NCBI RefSeq assembly: GCF_001029505.1
Contig: NZ_LEKH01000005.1
Location: forward strand, 141,891 to 205,890
Length of the DNA: 64,000 nucleotides
Reading direction: 5' to 3'
Source of the DNA: Rubrobacter aplysinae
GTDB taxonomy: Bacteria; Actinomycetota; Rubrobacteria; Rubrobacterales; Rubrobacteraceae
Shown here: positions 53,355 through 62,755 of the stretch, one piece after another
Layout of the letters: each line of letters starts with the position of its first letter
Numbering within the stretch: the first letter of the stretch is position 1
Made by a program: the position numbers and the translations under genes
Notes under the pieces: generated by a model
The model's input: the letters and a program-made list of their open reading frames with translations, nothing else
The model's database searches: none
Told to the model about the DNA's origin: nothing

Positions 53355-54625
53355 TGCTCCGCGGCGAGCACGTCATGGCCCGCCTCTACCGGGGACGCCT
53401 GCAGCCCCACCGACTCTCGGCCTCCGACGAGCGAACCACGGAGACGGCGGAGGCGGTGTGCCGGCTGTACGAGGACCACGTCGGACGCCCGCGCCGGGAG
53501 CTCGAGGAGGCGGTCTCCGCCGCAGAAGAGGAGCTGGGGCCACGCCTGGACCCGCGCCGGGGCTTCAAGGTGGTGCGGGCGCTCGCCAAGCTGCTAGAGG
53601 AGAGATCCGAGTGGTCCGAACCCACCGTGTCCGACCCGTACACGCTACGCACCCGCATATTCGAGCTTGCCGCCGCCCTACCCGAGCCTCCCGCTACCGA
53701 GCCCGGTCTGCTCGGCTCCCCCACCCGCGACGACGTCCTCTCCCAGGTCGCCCGCGAGACGGGGCTTGAGGACCCCGCGTCCGCGATGTTCGCTGACCGC
53801 CAGGGTGCGCAACTGCTGGCGGGCTTCGACCGTCCCGCACCAGAGGAGCTAATAGACCGCTACAACGTGGCCCAGGTGCAGGCGCTGCTCTACTCCGCGA
53901 GCGCCCTCACAGTGGACCTCGGGGCGCAGGCGGACGCCCGGCTCGTCTTCCACTACGTCAAGCTGCTCGGCCTCGTGTACCGACTGGAGCCGCTGGACGA
54001 CGGCTACCGGCTTACCCTGGACGGGCCGCTCTCCATCTTCGGCGGCACCCGCAAGTACGGCCTAAAGCTCGCAAAGCTCCTACCGGGGCTGCTGCTAACC
54101 TCACCCTGGAGCCTCTCGGCGGACGTCGCCTGGAAGGGCCGGCAGGCCGAGCTCGCGCTGAACTCCGAGAAGAGCGGTTTGCGCGGGCATTACCGGGGCC
54201 CGCAGGACCTGGAGCCCGATGACGGCGGTGTGCGCGAGGCTTTCGAGAAGGCGTGGGAGCGGGCGAAGGGCACCGGAGAGTGGGAGCTAGAGGAGGCGCC
54301 GGGGATAATCCCGTTCCCCGAGCGTCGCACCGCACTGGTGCCGGACTTTACGATACGCGACGCGGAGACGGGCAAGACGGCGCATCTGGAGATACTCGGC
54401 TTCTGGACGGAGACGCAGCTGATAGAGCGGGCGGCCATGATCCGGGCCGCCAGGGTTAAAGGCCACCGGCTGCTCGTGGCCGCCTCCGACCGGCTCGGCC
54501 CCTCCCGCGAGACGCTGGAGGAGGCCGCCGGCGGAGAGGTGATCCTCTTCAAGAATCGCCTCGATCCGCGCGACGTGCTGGCTGCGCTGCAGGAGACGGA
54601 CGGCCAGAGCTTTGCCGACACCTGA
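53354..54625 (+). CDS. Bax1-type nuclease (DUF790), XPB partner
   Basis: A 423-residue protein of the DUF790/Bax1 family, which binds XPB and cuts DNA in archaeal repair. LRGEHVMARLYRGRLQPHRL is the typical start, RYNVAQVQALLYSASALTV is the conserved central motif, and the C-terminal nuclease core is VPDFTIRDAETG with HLEILGFWT (acidic metal ligands). GTG overlaps the helicase stop (TAGTG) after a GGGAGGG site, so the two are coupled. The pair probably acts as a helicase-nuclease on damaged DNA. Confidence 0.85.
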   Translation: MLRGEHVMARLYRGRLQPHRLSASDERTTETAEAVCRLYEDHVGRPRRELEEAVSAAEEELGPRLDPRRGFKVVRALAKLLEERSEWSEPTVSDPYTLRTRIFELAAALPEPPATEPGLLGSPTRDDVLSQVARETGLEDPASAMFADRQGAQLLAGFDRPAPEELIDRYNVAQVQALLYSASALTVDLGAQADARLVFHYVKLLGLVYRLEPLDDGYRLTLDGPLSIFGGTRKYGLKLAKLLPGLLLTSPWSLSADVAWKGRQAELALNSEKSGLRGHYRGPQDLEPDDGGVREAFEKAWERAKGTGEWELEEAPGIIPFPERRTALVPDFTIRDAETGKTAHLEILGFWTETQLIERAAMIRAARVKGHRLLVAASDRLGPSRETLEEAAGGEVILFKNRLDPRDVLAALQETDGQSFADT

Positions 54626-54642
54626 ACGCCGAGTGCTGACGG

Positions 54643-55692
54643 CTATCCGGGCGAGACAACCAGCTTGCCGAAAAAGCTTTTCTCCTCGAACTCCTTCTGA
54701 GCCTCGTTTATCCGCGAAAGCGGGTACACGCCTGCCAGCAGAGGCTTTATCCCACCGCGCTCCACGTAGCCCACCAGGTCGGCGAACTCCTCATGGGTGC
54801 CCGCGGTGGACCCGATCAGCTCCAGTTGCTTCAGGTACAGGGTGCGGAGATCCAGGCCCACCAGAGGCCCCGCGATGGCCCCGGCGGTCACGTACCGTCC
54901 GAAGGGCCTGAGCGACCTGAGAATCTCGGAGAAAGCCTCGCCGCCGACAACGTCCGCCACCACGTCTACCCCAAGGCCCTCCATAGCCTCGGATACCGAC
55001 TCGGAGAGATCCTCGTCGCCGCGCGTGATCACGGCCTCCGCACCGAGCTCTCGCGCCCGCTCCTCCTTGCCGCTCCCCACGAGCGCCACCGTTCTAGCGC
55101 CCCGGACCCGCGCGAGCTGCAACAGGGCGGATCCCACCCCGCCGGAGGCGCCGGTGACCAGCAGCGTCTCGTCTTGCCCCACCCGGGCGCGGTTCAGCAT
55201 GCCTTCGGCGGTGAGGTAGGCTGTGGGGAAGGTGGCGAGCTCCTCGTCGGTCAAGGAAGTGTCTACGACGTAGGCGTTAGGGGCGGGCACGGCTACGTAC
55301 CCGGCGAAGCCTCCGTCACGCTCGCTGCCTATCATGTCTGCCTCCGCGAGCCTCTCCCTCCCCTCTCCGGCGTAGACCACCGGGTCCACTAGCACCCGCT
55401 CGCCGATGCGAGCCTGCGGCACGCCCTCGCCCACCTCCGCTATACGCCCGGCGATGTCCATGCCCTGTATCCGGGGGAACCGCATCGGCCGGTCGCGGCG
55501 CCAGCCTCCCGTGGACTGCGGGTCGCTCTCGGAACCGTAAAGGCCCCTGCGGGTCCAGAGGTCGGTGTTGTTGACGCCCGTCGCGCCGACCTCCACCAGG
55601 ACCTCGCCGCCGGCGGGCTCTGTAGCGGGCACGTCTTCCCGGTACTCCAGCTTCTCCGGCCCTCCGTGTCCGGTCAGTAATACGGCCTTCAC
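54643..55692 (-). CDS. Zinc-free medium-chain quinone oxidoreductase-like protein
   Basis: This is a medium-chain dehydrogenase/reductase (349 aa). VEVGATGVNNTDLWTRRGLYG lacks the zinc ligand pattern of alcohol dehydrogenases, and the NADPH motif VTGASGGVGSALLQLA is clear, so it resembles quinone oxidoreductase or enoyl reductase forms. IQGMDIAGRIAEVGEGV and a C-terminal EFEEKSFFGKLVV complete the fold. It converges on the Bax1 gene (17 bases). Its substrate is unknown. Confidence 0.85.
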   Translation of the reverse strand: MKAVLLTGHGGPEKLEYREDVPATEPAGGEVLVEVGATGVNNTDLWTRRGLYGSESDPQSTGGWRRDRPMRFPRIQGMDIAGRIAEVGEGVPQARIGERVLVDPVVYAGEGRERLAEADMIGSERDGGFAGYVAVPAPNAYVVDTSLTDEELATFPTAYLTAEGMLNRARVGQDETLLVTGASGGVGSALLQLARVRGARTVALVGSGKEERARELGAEAVITRGDEDLSESVSEAMEGLGVDVVADVVGGEAFSEILRSLRPFGRYVTAGAIAGPLVGLDLRTLYLKQLELIGSTAGTHEEFADLVGYVERGGIKPLLAGVYPLSRINEAQKEFEEKSFFGKLVVSPG

Positions 55693-55723
55693 GCTACCTC
55701 TCCCCTCTCCGGCATCCGGCTCG

Positions 55724-55987
55724 CTACTCCGGGGCTATGACCTCGATCTCGTCTCCCTCGTCGAAGTCTATTAGCTCGACCTCGCCGCTCGCGTAGAAGT
55801 CGTAGCGCGAGCGCGGCAACACGCCTTCTATGGAGTCCTCCACCTTGACGTCCGTAATGAGGCTACCGCGTCCCTTGCACCGGCGGCACTGCGTGGGCCG
55901 CCAGGCCGCGCCGTCGTCGCCGCGACCGCCGCAGTTCGGGCACTCGCGGAAGCCGGTGTAGCGCACGGTTATGGTTCGTTTAGCCAT
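55724..55987 (-). CDS. Small zinc-ribbon protein, 87 aa
   Basis: Two cysteine knuckles, CPNCGGRG and CRRCKGRG, resemble the DnaJ zinc-finger repeat and form a likely zinc ribbon. The C-terminal half is acidic (ELIDFDEGDEIEVIAPE). It may bind nucleic acid or a protein partner. It starts at ATG and lies 31 bases upstream of the oxidoreductase gene on the same strand. Confidence 0.65.
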   Translation of the reverse strand: MAKRTITVRYTGFRECPNCGGRGDDGAAWRPTQCRRCKGRGSLITDVKVEDSIEGVLPRSRYDFYASGEVELIDFDEGDEIEVIAPE

Positions 55988-56097
55988 CAGCTTTCAGCCC
56001 TCGGACTCCGGTAGGTTTCGTCGCACGCCAGCATGCGGGACCGCCGTTACAGTGGCGAGGGTAGCATCCATGCGGGACGGTTTTGCGCGATAACGCC

Positions 56098-57090
56098 TCA
56101 GTGCTGGATCCAGTCCACGTAGGTGTTGCGATCTCCCTCCGGCCTCTCGCCGGAGAGCCAGTCAGGGAACCAGGTGTTTACCCAGAGGCGCATGGGCTCG
56201 CGTGGTGTATCCCCGCTCCAGCTCCCAAACGGCTCTCCATCCACGTAGAAGGTAACCTTTTGCGGGTAGAAGTCGAAGCGGTACTCGTGGAACCCTCCGG
56301 AGGGGTCGAAGGGGAGCTTTCTAGTCTCTGTGTACGTCGGCTCTTTCTCCAGGGCCCCGTCTTGGGTGTAGGTGGGAGTGTAGACGCTGAACATGACCCT
56401 GCGGGAGCCGTCGTTGTAGATCTCTACGTCTATCTCCTTCTCGTAATCCGGGGCGGCGTAGAGGAAGAAGGCCGTGATCGAGGACGGCGCATCCGGGGCC
56501 CGTAGCCGGGCGTGATAGGTGCCGTAACGGTACGGCTCCTCCGACCGGATCGCACCCCCGTCAAGCGTGCCCCCGGGGATCGTGATCCCGAGCCTCCCGT
56601 CCGCGGTGACGTTCTCCGGGGCCAAGCGGCTCCGCCCCAGCCTACGACCTACGGTCTCCCAGCGCCCGCCGTCCAGGTCGTCGAGTCCGTCCCGGAAGAG
56701 CCGGACGTCGAACGCGTCTTCCTCCTCGGCCTCCGCCAGCCGGGCGGCGTCTCCGTCTCCGGGTCGGCCGTCCCAGACGGCCATCTTCACCGTATAGGGG
56801 CCGGTGGTAAGCAGAGAGCCCGCCGGAATCTCCCACTCCCGCCGCAGCAATGAGGAGCCCTCTCCGGGGTCCAGGGTAACGGGGGCGAAGGGCGCGTCGT
56901 GCCACTCTCCGGCGTCGTCGCGCACGCTGTAGCCGACCCAGAAGGTCCGGCGTTCGGAGCCCGTGTTCTCGACCCTGACCGAGGAGGCGGCGGTTTCTCC
57001 GGCATGGTACGTGCCAGTCGCCGGGGAGAAACCGGAGATCACGGCCTCCGGTTCGTTCGGGCCCGCGCAACCACCTCCGGCGGCGAGCAC
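56098..57090 (-). CDS. Glycoside hydrolase family 16 lipoprotein
   Basis: A secreted beta-glucanase-like protein. The catalytic motif EKEIDVEIYNDG (E-I-D-x-E) and the carbohydrate-binding VMFSVYTPTYT and MRLWVNTWFPDW are clear. An N-terminal Ig-like domain of about 110 residues precedes it. In the same frame upstream of the GTG at 57088 lie residues that make a good lipoprotein signal (GRLTVLALCGALSVLAAGGGC), but that stretch has no ATG, GTG or TTG before a TGA. So either a rare start is used or the 5' end is damaged. I list the GTG start only as the first usual codon. Confidence 0.8.
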   Translation of the reverse strand: MLAAGGGCAGPNEPEAVISGFSPATGTYHAGETAASSVRVENTGSERRTFWVGYSVRDDAGEWHDAPFAPVTLDPGEGSSLLRREWEIPAGSLLTTGPYTVKMAVWDGRPGDGDAARLAEAEEEDAFDVRLFRDGLDDLDGGRWETVGRRLGRSRLAPENVTADGRLGITIPGGTLDGGAIRSEEPYRYGTYHARLRAPDAPSSITAFFLYAAPDYEKEIDVEIYNDGSRRVMFSVYTPTYTQDGALEKEPTYTETRKLPFDPSGGFHEYRFDFYPQKVTFYVDGEPFGSWSGDTPREPMRLWVNTWFPDWLSGERPEGDRNTYVDWIQH

Positions 57091-57157
57091 GGACAGCGCT
57101 CCGCAGAGGGCGAGGACCGTTAACCTGCCGGTTATTGATCCACTCTGGATCTTTCGT

Positions 57158-57382
57158 CTAGCCTTTGCCGCTACTATCGGCGTCCCGCTTCACGGAGTCT
57201 ATGGTCCTCTGGAGCATGTCCTCGAGCGAGAGCTCCGGTCGCCAGCCAAGCGTTCTCTCTGTGCGTCCCACGTCCGGGACGCGGCGCGGGATCTCCTCGT
57301 AGTCTTCGCCGTAGACTTCTTCGTGAGAGACGTGCTTTATGGCTAACTTTACGCCGGCCGCGGCTGCGAGATGCACGCTCAC
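57158..57382 (-). pseudogene. C-terminal remnant of a nucleotide-sugar epimerase
   Basis: The translated piece YEEIPRRVPDVGRTERTLGW and LSLEDMLQRTIDSVKRD matches the C-terminal end of NAD-dependent epimerase/dehydratases, which end the sugar-binding domain this way. The P-loop-like Rossmann part and catalytic Tyr-x-x-x-Lys are missing, and no matching frame lies upstream in the adjacent 500 bases. About one fifth of the gene is left. It reads into the GH16 gene and may mark an old deletion in a polysaccharide locus. Confidence 0.65.
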
Positions 57383-57894
57383 GCCCGCCCGCTAACCCTC
57401 ATAAACCCTCCGCAGCACTCCGCTCATCTCTCCCCCTTCAAGCCCTTCGCGCTGGCTCACTCTCGACCGTATTACCGCCGCTCATCATCTTTCCCCGCGA
57501 CACCTACCCGGCTCCTTCCTGGGCTAAAAGCGGGGCCGGGTATGGCGGCCGGATACGTGACCTGGGCGGAAACGGTACCGGAGCCTAGCAGAACGTAGCA
57601 GAATATTGCACGCTAATTTATTGCACGCCGTCTGCGAACACGCCTACCATGCGTGGCCAGCCAAGCTCCGGGTCCTTCTTAAAGCTTCGGGCAGCCGCAG
57701 CCGACAACCCGGCGCGGGAGCCGGATGAGCGCGATCCGTAATATAACCCGTAATATAACTAGCAACACATTCCGGGGGCCGGTTCGCTACTAGACTCGGC
57801 CGAGCCCTGGGTGGCGGGCCGGGCTTTGCTGCGCGGTCGGCGGCCGGGTAAGTTGGGTCGAAGGGTATCCAATTTTTAGAGAGGAGGCTAGGGC
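57383..57894. other. Non-coding stretch between epimerase remnant and GGDEF/EAL gene
   Basis: No convincing gene, RNA or repeat is visible in these 512 bases. The last 150 bases, with AT-rich patches near 57600 and 57740, should hold the promoter of the GGDEF/EAL gene. The 5' part may be degenerate remains of the epimerase locus, but I cannot read it. Confidence 0.5.
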
Positions 57895-60800
57895 TTGGAG
57901 TTTTGGCGGGTAGCGGATCCGATACACTCGACGATAGACGCCACCTGGGATCTCAGGCTGATCCTGCTCTCGTACCTCGTTGCCTGCGTGGCGTCTTATA
58001 CGGCGTTGGATCTCGCGGACAGGGTCATCAAGACCCGGCACCCGGGCATCCGCCGAATCTGGCTGGCGAGCGGGGCCTTCGCCATGGGGGTCGGCATCTG
58101 GTCCATGCACTTCACCGGGATGCTGGCCTTCGACATGGAGATGTCCGTGTCTTACGGTTGGCCCCTGACCCTGCTCTCGATGCTGGTCGCGATCCTCGCC
58201 GCCTGCTTCGCGCTGTTCATAGTAAGCCGCGAAAACTTCGGCAGGCACAACCTGCTCCTCGGCGGCTCCGTAATGGGGGTCGGCATTGTGTCCATGCACT
58301 ACATCGGCATGGGGGCGATGAGGATGCCGGCGACCCTGAGCTACTCCCCGAGCCTCGTCGGGCTCTCGGTGCTGATCGCGGTCGCGGCCTCGCTTGCCGC
58401 CCTCTATCTGGCATCCCGCTTTAGCCGGGGCACCGTCAGGGCCTCCAGACTGATATTATTCAAGCTCGCGAGCGGCGCGATCATGGGCGGCGCCATCGTG
58501 GGCATGCACTACACCGGCATGTGGGCGGCCATATTCACGCCAACCGGAGGATCGGCGAGCGAAGGCGCGAGCCAGGTCCTGCTCGGGACCGCGATCGGGG
58601 TGGTAACGCTCATAATCCTCGGTATCGCCCTGATAGCCTCGATGGTGGACCGTAGGTTCGCGCTCCAGGCCGAGTACCTGGAGGCCAGCGAGCGGCGCTA
58701 CGAGTCGCTCTTCGAGCACAACCCGGATGCGGTCTTCGTCATGGATCTCGAGGGGAGCTTCACCAGCGTAAACCGATCCGCGGTAGAGCTCTTCGGCTAT
58801 ACGGAGGACGAGCTGCTCCGGTCCCGGGGTAAGGACTTCGTCGTGCCGGAGAGCCTGGAAGAGCTCCGGGAGTGCTTCGACAGTACCGTCCGTGGCGAGC
58901 CGCAGAACTTCGAGGCCGCTATCTTCACCAAAGACGGCCGCCGCGTGCAGCTAAACTTCACCTACACGCCCATGATCCTGGAGGAGAGCATCAGGGGCGT
59001 CTACGGTATAGGCAAGGACGTAACGAAGCGCAAGGAGCTCGAGACGGAGCTGGAGCGCCAGGCCACCAGCGATCCCCTGACGGCCCTGCCGAACCGGACC
59101 CTCTTCATGGACCGGATGAGGCAGGCGCTGGGCCGGGCCTCCCGGAGCGAGTATCTTTTGGCCGTGCTCTTCCTGGACCTCGACAACTTCAAGTACGTGA
59201 ACGACAGCCTCGGCCACGAAGTCGGGGACCGGCTGCTCATCGAGGTCTCCCGGCGCTTGCGGGACTCTCTGCGGGAGACGGACACCGCCGCCCGTATCGG
59301 GGGCGACGAGTTCGCCGTGCTGCTGGAGCAGCTCGAGGACGAGGCCGGGGCCGTGCGGGTGGCGCGGAGGATCTCCGAGAGCCTGTCGGAGCCGATCTTC
59401 ATAGACGGCCGCGAGCTGCCGGCGTCATTTAGTATAGGCATAACCCTTGGCGGGTCCGGCGGAGAGGACCGGGAAGAACTCCTCGGCGACGCCGACACCG
59501 CGATGTACCGGGCCAAGCAGAAGGGCAAGAACCGCTACGAGATGTTCCAGCCGGAGCTCAAGGACGAGGCCAGAACGCGGCTGGAGCTTGAGAACGACCT
59601 CCGGTACGCCATAGACAACGATCAGCTCACCGTCCACTACCAGCCGAAGGTGTGGGTCGAGGACGGCAGCATCAACGAGGTGGAAGCCCTGGTGCGCTGG
59701 GAGCGTCCCGGACACGGCACGGTATCCCCGGCGGAGTTCATCCCGGTGGCCGAGGAGAGCGGGCTGATCAAACCCCTCGGACGCCAGGTGCTAGAGGAGG
59801 CCTGCCGCCAGACCAAAGCGTGGCAGGAAAGATACGGGTGGGAGGAGCTAACGATCTGCGTGAACGTCTCCCCCCAGCAGTTCTCGGACGCCGTGGTGGT
59901 CGAGGACGTCTCACGGGCGCTGCGGAGTACGGGCATTAGCCCGCAGGCCGTAACGCTGGAGGTTACCGAGAGCATGGTCATGGAGGATACGGAGTCCAAC
60001 ATGGGCACCCTCCAGGCTTTGAAGGGTCTGGGGATCGGGATCTCGATAGACGACTTCGGCAAGGGCTACTCTTCCATGACCCAGCTCAAGGGTCTCCCGG
60101 TGGACACCCTGAAGATAGATCGGGCCTTCATAGACGGCCTCGAGCACAGCTCCGGCAGCATAGCCATCACCAACACGATTATTACCCTGGGCCGGGATCT
60201 GGGCCTGAAGGTCGTCGCAGAGGGCGTCGAGACCGTCGAGCAGTTGTCGAACCTGCAAGAGCTGGGGTGCGATCTCGCCCAGGGCTTCTACTTCTCGAGG
60301 CCCCTGCCGGACCCCGAGATGGCCGGGCTGCTGGAGAGCCGGGCCCCGCTCGGGAAAGACGACGTCCGGCGGGCCACGAAGGCTTACGGCTACTTCGCCC
60401 AGGCCAAAAGGGCCTCGGAGAAGGCGGAGCTGCTCAACCGCGCGGTCTCCGCCAGCATGGAGGGCGTCGTCATAACGGACCACAGGGGGCCGGATAGCCC
60501 CATAATCTATCTCAACGAGATGTTCGAGAAGATGACCGGCTATTCGGCGGAGGACGCTCTAGGCTACAACTGCCGCTTTCTGCACGGCGACGACCGGGCC
60601 CAGCCGGAGTTGTACGGTCTACGAGATGCGATCGAAGCCGGCAGGGAACACACCTGCGTCCTGCGCAATTACCGCAAGGACGGCACCCTGTTCTGGAATG
60701 AGCTCCGGGTCGCGCCCGTGTACGACGGCGGGGGCACCCTCACCAACTACATCGGGGTCCAGAACGACGTCACCGAGCTCGTCCGGGAGCGCGAGGAGCT

Positions 60801-61230
60801 GCGCAAGAGCGAGAGCCAGCTCCGAACCATACTGCTCGAAAACGCCACGGACGTGGTCCTCATACTCGACGCCGAAGGTACGATCCGGCACACGATCCCG
60901 ACCCTAGAGCCGCTGCTAGGCCACCGGCCGGAGGGCCTGATCGGGACCCCGGTCCTCGGAAACGTACACCCGGACGACGTGCACCGCCTCCGGAAGTCGC
61001 TGCACGGGGTGCTGGACCACGACGGGAGCCTCCCGCCGCAGGAGTTCAGGTACCGCCACGCCAACGGCTCCTGGCGGACCCTCAAGACCACCGCGCGCAA
61101 CCTCCTGGACGAGCCGAGCGTCGGCGGCATCGTGATAAACGTGCGCGACATCTCCCACAAGCCGACCCCCGAGGGCTCCGGCGAGGCGGTCCCCGGCGCC
61201 GGACTCTACGCCAGAACCCGCAAGCCTTAG
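57895..61230 (+). CDS. MHYT-PAS-GGDEF-EAL-LOV-PAS signalling protein
   Basis: A 1111-residue membrane protein that makes and/or breaks cyclic di-GMP. Residues about 1-250 are an MHYT membrane sensor with three motif copies (WSMHFTGML, SMHYIGMGA, GMHYTGMWA), proposed to bind metal and sense gas. A PAS domain follows (about 265-385), then GGDEF with intact GGDEF at 469-473, then EAL with intact EALVRW (near 595), KIDRAFIDG and DDFGKGYSS. After the EAL comes a LOV domain with GYNCRFLHGDD, keeping the flavin-bonding Cys (residue 893), and a last PAS domain (about 980-1095). TTG start, nine bases after GAGGAGG. Confidence 0.92.
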   Translation: MEFWRVADPIHSTIDATWDLRLILLSYLVACVASYTALDLADRVIKTRHPGIRRIWLASGAFAMGVGIWSMHFTGMLAFDMEMSVSYGWPLTLLSMLVAILAACFALFIVSRENFGRHNLLLGGSVMGVGIVSMHYIGMGAMRMPATLSYSPSLVGLSVLIAVAASLAALYLASRFSRGTVRASRLILFKLASGAIMGGAIVGMHYTGMWAAIFTPTGGSASEGASQVLLGTAIGVVTLIILGIALIASMVDRRFALQAEYLEASERRYESLFEHNPDAVFVMDLEGSFTSVNRSAVELFGYTEDELLRSRGKDFVVPESLEELRECFDSTVRGEPQNFEAAIFTKDGRRVQLNFTYTPMILEESIRGVYGIGKDVTKRKELETELERQATSDPLTALPNRTLFMDRMRQALGRASRSEYLLAVLFLDLDNFKYVNDSLGHEVGDRLLIEVSRRLRDSLRETDTAARIGGDEFAVLLEQLEDEAGAVRVARRISESLSEPIFIDGRELPASFSIGITLGGSGGEDREELLGDADTAMYRAKQKGKNRYEMFQPELKDEARTRLELENDLRYAIDNDQLTVHYQPKVWVEDGSINEVEALVRWERPGHGTVSPAEFIPVAEESGLIKPLGRQVLEEACRQTKAWQERYGWEELTICVNVSPQQFSDAVVVEDVSRALRSTGISPQAVTLEVTESMVMEDTESNMGTLQALKGLGIGISIDDFGKGYSSMTQLKGLPVDTLKIDRAFIDGLEHSSGSIAITNTIITLGRDLGLKVVAEGVETVEQLSNLQELGCDLAQGFYFSRPLPDPEMAGLLESRAPLGKDDVRRATKAYGYFAQAKRASEKAELLNRAVSASMEGVVITDHRGPDSPIIYLNEMFEKMTGYSAEDALGYNCRFLHGDDRAQPELYGLRDAIEAGREHTCVLRNYRKDGTLFWNELRVAPVYDGGGTLTNYIGVQNDVTELVREREELRKSESQLRTILLENATDVVLILDAEGTIRHTIPTLEPLLGHRPEGLIGTPVLGNVHPDDVHRLRKSLHGVLDHDGSLPPQEFRYRHANGSWRTLKTTARNLLDEPSVGGIVINVRDISHKPTPEGSGEAVPGAGLYARTRKP

Positions 61231-61334
61231 AGCCCGGCGCTCCGGAGAGCCGCCGGCGTCACGCCCCCGTACTCCCGTAGACTCGGAGACGCACCGCCGG
61301 CCACCAGTTAACCTGCTCCCCATTTGCTCCTTAT

Positions 61335-62585
61335 TTAGCGCCAGCTGGTCTGGTACGCTTCCTGCTCCTCGGTGCGGGTCTCGGGTACCACACCGAGGGT
61401 GTCGAGCTTGGTTGAGGCTACCAGCTGGTCGAGCTCGGCCGGGATGGGCTGAAGGCCGGAGGGGATGTCTTTGGAGTTCTTCGCCAGGTGGTGGGCGGCG
61501 AGCGCCTGCACGGCGAAGGTAAGGTCCATGATCTCCACGGGATGACCATCTCCACCAGCGAGGTTCACGAGCCGGCCCTTGACGATGACGTGGATGTTGC
61601 GGCCGTCGGGCATCTCGAACTCGGTGATGTTGTTACGCACCTCGCGCTCGGCCTTTGCGTTCTCCTCCAGCCAGGCGACGTCTATCTCGTGATCGTAGTG
61701 TCCAGCGTTAGCCAGAATCGCGCCGGTCTTCATGCGCTCGAAGTGCTCGGAGTTCAGGACCTTGAGGTTACCCGTACCGGTGACGAAGATGTCCCCGATC
61801 TCGGCGGCGTCGAGAGAGTTCTGGATCTCGTACCCCTCGGCGTAGGCTTCTAGCAGCTTTACCGGGTCGGGCTCGCACACGATGGTGCGGGCTCCCATGC
61901 CCTTGGCGTACTTGGCGAGGCCGCGGCCGACCCAACCAAAGCCCATCACCACGACCGTCTTGCCGGAGATAAACAGGTTGGTGTTGTACATCAGGCTAGA
62001 GAGCGAGGAGTGGCCCGTGCCGTAACGGTTGTCGAACATGTGCTTGCACAGCGCGTCGTTCGCCGCGAGCACCGGGAACGGCAGCACGTCCTCGGCGTCC
62101 ATCGCCTTTAGCTTCAGGATGCCGGTCGTGGTCTCCTCGGAGGCCCCGATCACGTTATCGAGTAGGTCCGGGCGCTTCTCGATCATGCGCCCGACCAGCT
62201 CGGCGCCGTCGTCGACCATGATCTCCGGCGCGGTCTCGATGGTCTGCTCCAGGTACTGCTCGAACTCCTCGTCCGATGGGTCGTGGGTGGCGAAGACCCG
62301 CACACCCTGCTCGGCGAGGGCGGCGCACACGTCGTCCTGGGTCGAGAGCGGGTTCGAGCCGGCGACGGTTACCTCGGCCCCGGCCTCGTTCATTAGCTGC
62401 GCCAGGTAGGCGGTCTTAGCCTCCAGATGGATGCACATTGCGACCTTCTTGCCCGAGAGCGCCCCGTCGGCGAGCTGGTTCTTGAAGATGGTGTTAAGAA
62501 CCGGCGAATGCTGGGCGGCCCAGTCAATCTTCAGTCGCCCCTTCGACGCGAGCGAAGGGTCCTTGATCACGGAATCCTTGATCAT
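61335..62585 (-). CDS. ahcY: S-Adenosylhomocysteinase
   Basis: This enzyme splits S-adenosylhomocysteine to adenosine and homocysteine, clearing the product of methylations. MCIHLEAKTAYLAQLM, DNRYGTGHSSLSS, the NAD-binding VVMGFGWVGRGLA and NAGHYDHEIDVAWLEE are typical. At 416 aa it is the shorter archaeal/actinobacterial form without the inserted segment of eukaryotic enzymes. I chose the ATG at 62583-62585, close after AGGAGAG; the frame begins 11 codons earlier without a site. No SAH riboswitch pattern is evident in the 170-base leader. Confidence 0.95.
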   Translation of the reverse strand: MIKDSVIKDPSLASKGRLKIDWAAQHSPVLNTIFKNQLADGALSGKKVAMCIHLEAKTAYLAQLMNEAGAEVTVAGSNPLSTQDDVCAALAEQGVRVFATHDPSDEEFEQYLEQTIETAPEIMVDDGAELVGRMIEKRPDLLDNVIGASEETTTGILKLKAMDAEDVLPFPVLAANDALCKHMFDNRYGTGHSSLSSLMYNTNLFISGKTVVVMGFGWVGRGLAKYAKGMGARTIVCEPDPVKLLEAYAEGYEIQNSLDAAEIGDIFVTGTGNLKVLNSEHFERMKTGAILANAGHYDHEIDVAWLEENAKAEREVRNNITEFEMPDGRNIHVIVKGRLVNLAGGDGHPVEIMDLTFAVQALAAHHLAKNSKDIPSGLQPIPAELDQLVASTKLDTLGVVPETRTEEQEAYQTSWR

Positions 62586-62755
62586 ATCTCTCCTGTTCTC
62601 TTCCGAGCTGCTCTGCACTACTCTGCTCTGCTTTTTCTTGATCCACCTTACGATACAAGGCTCTCACATATTACATGCCTTTTCAGGTCTTCACACCTAC
62701 CTCGAAGACGTTGGAGCATTTTTGAGCATACTGCCTCCGCTTCTAGCTACCGCCG

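Noticed and set aside
62586..62755. SAH or SAM riboswitch before ahcY
   Set aside because: The leader has short GCAGAGCAG repeats but no arrangement of helices like the known classes.
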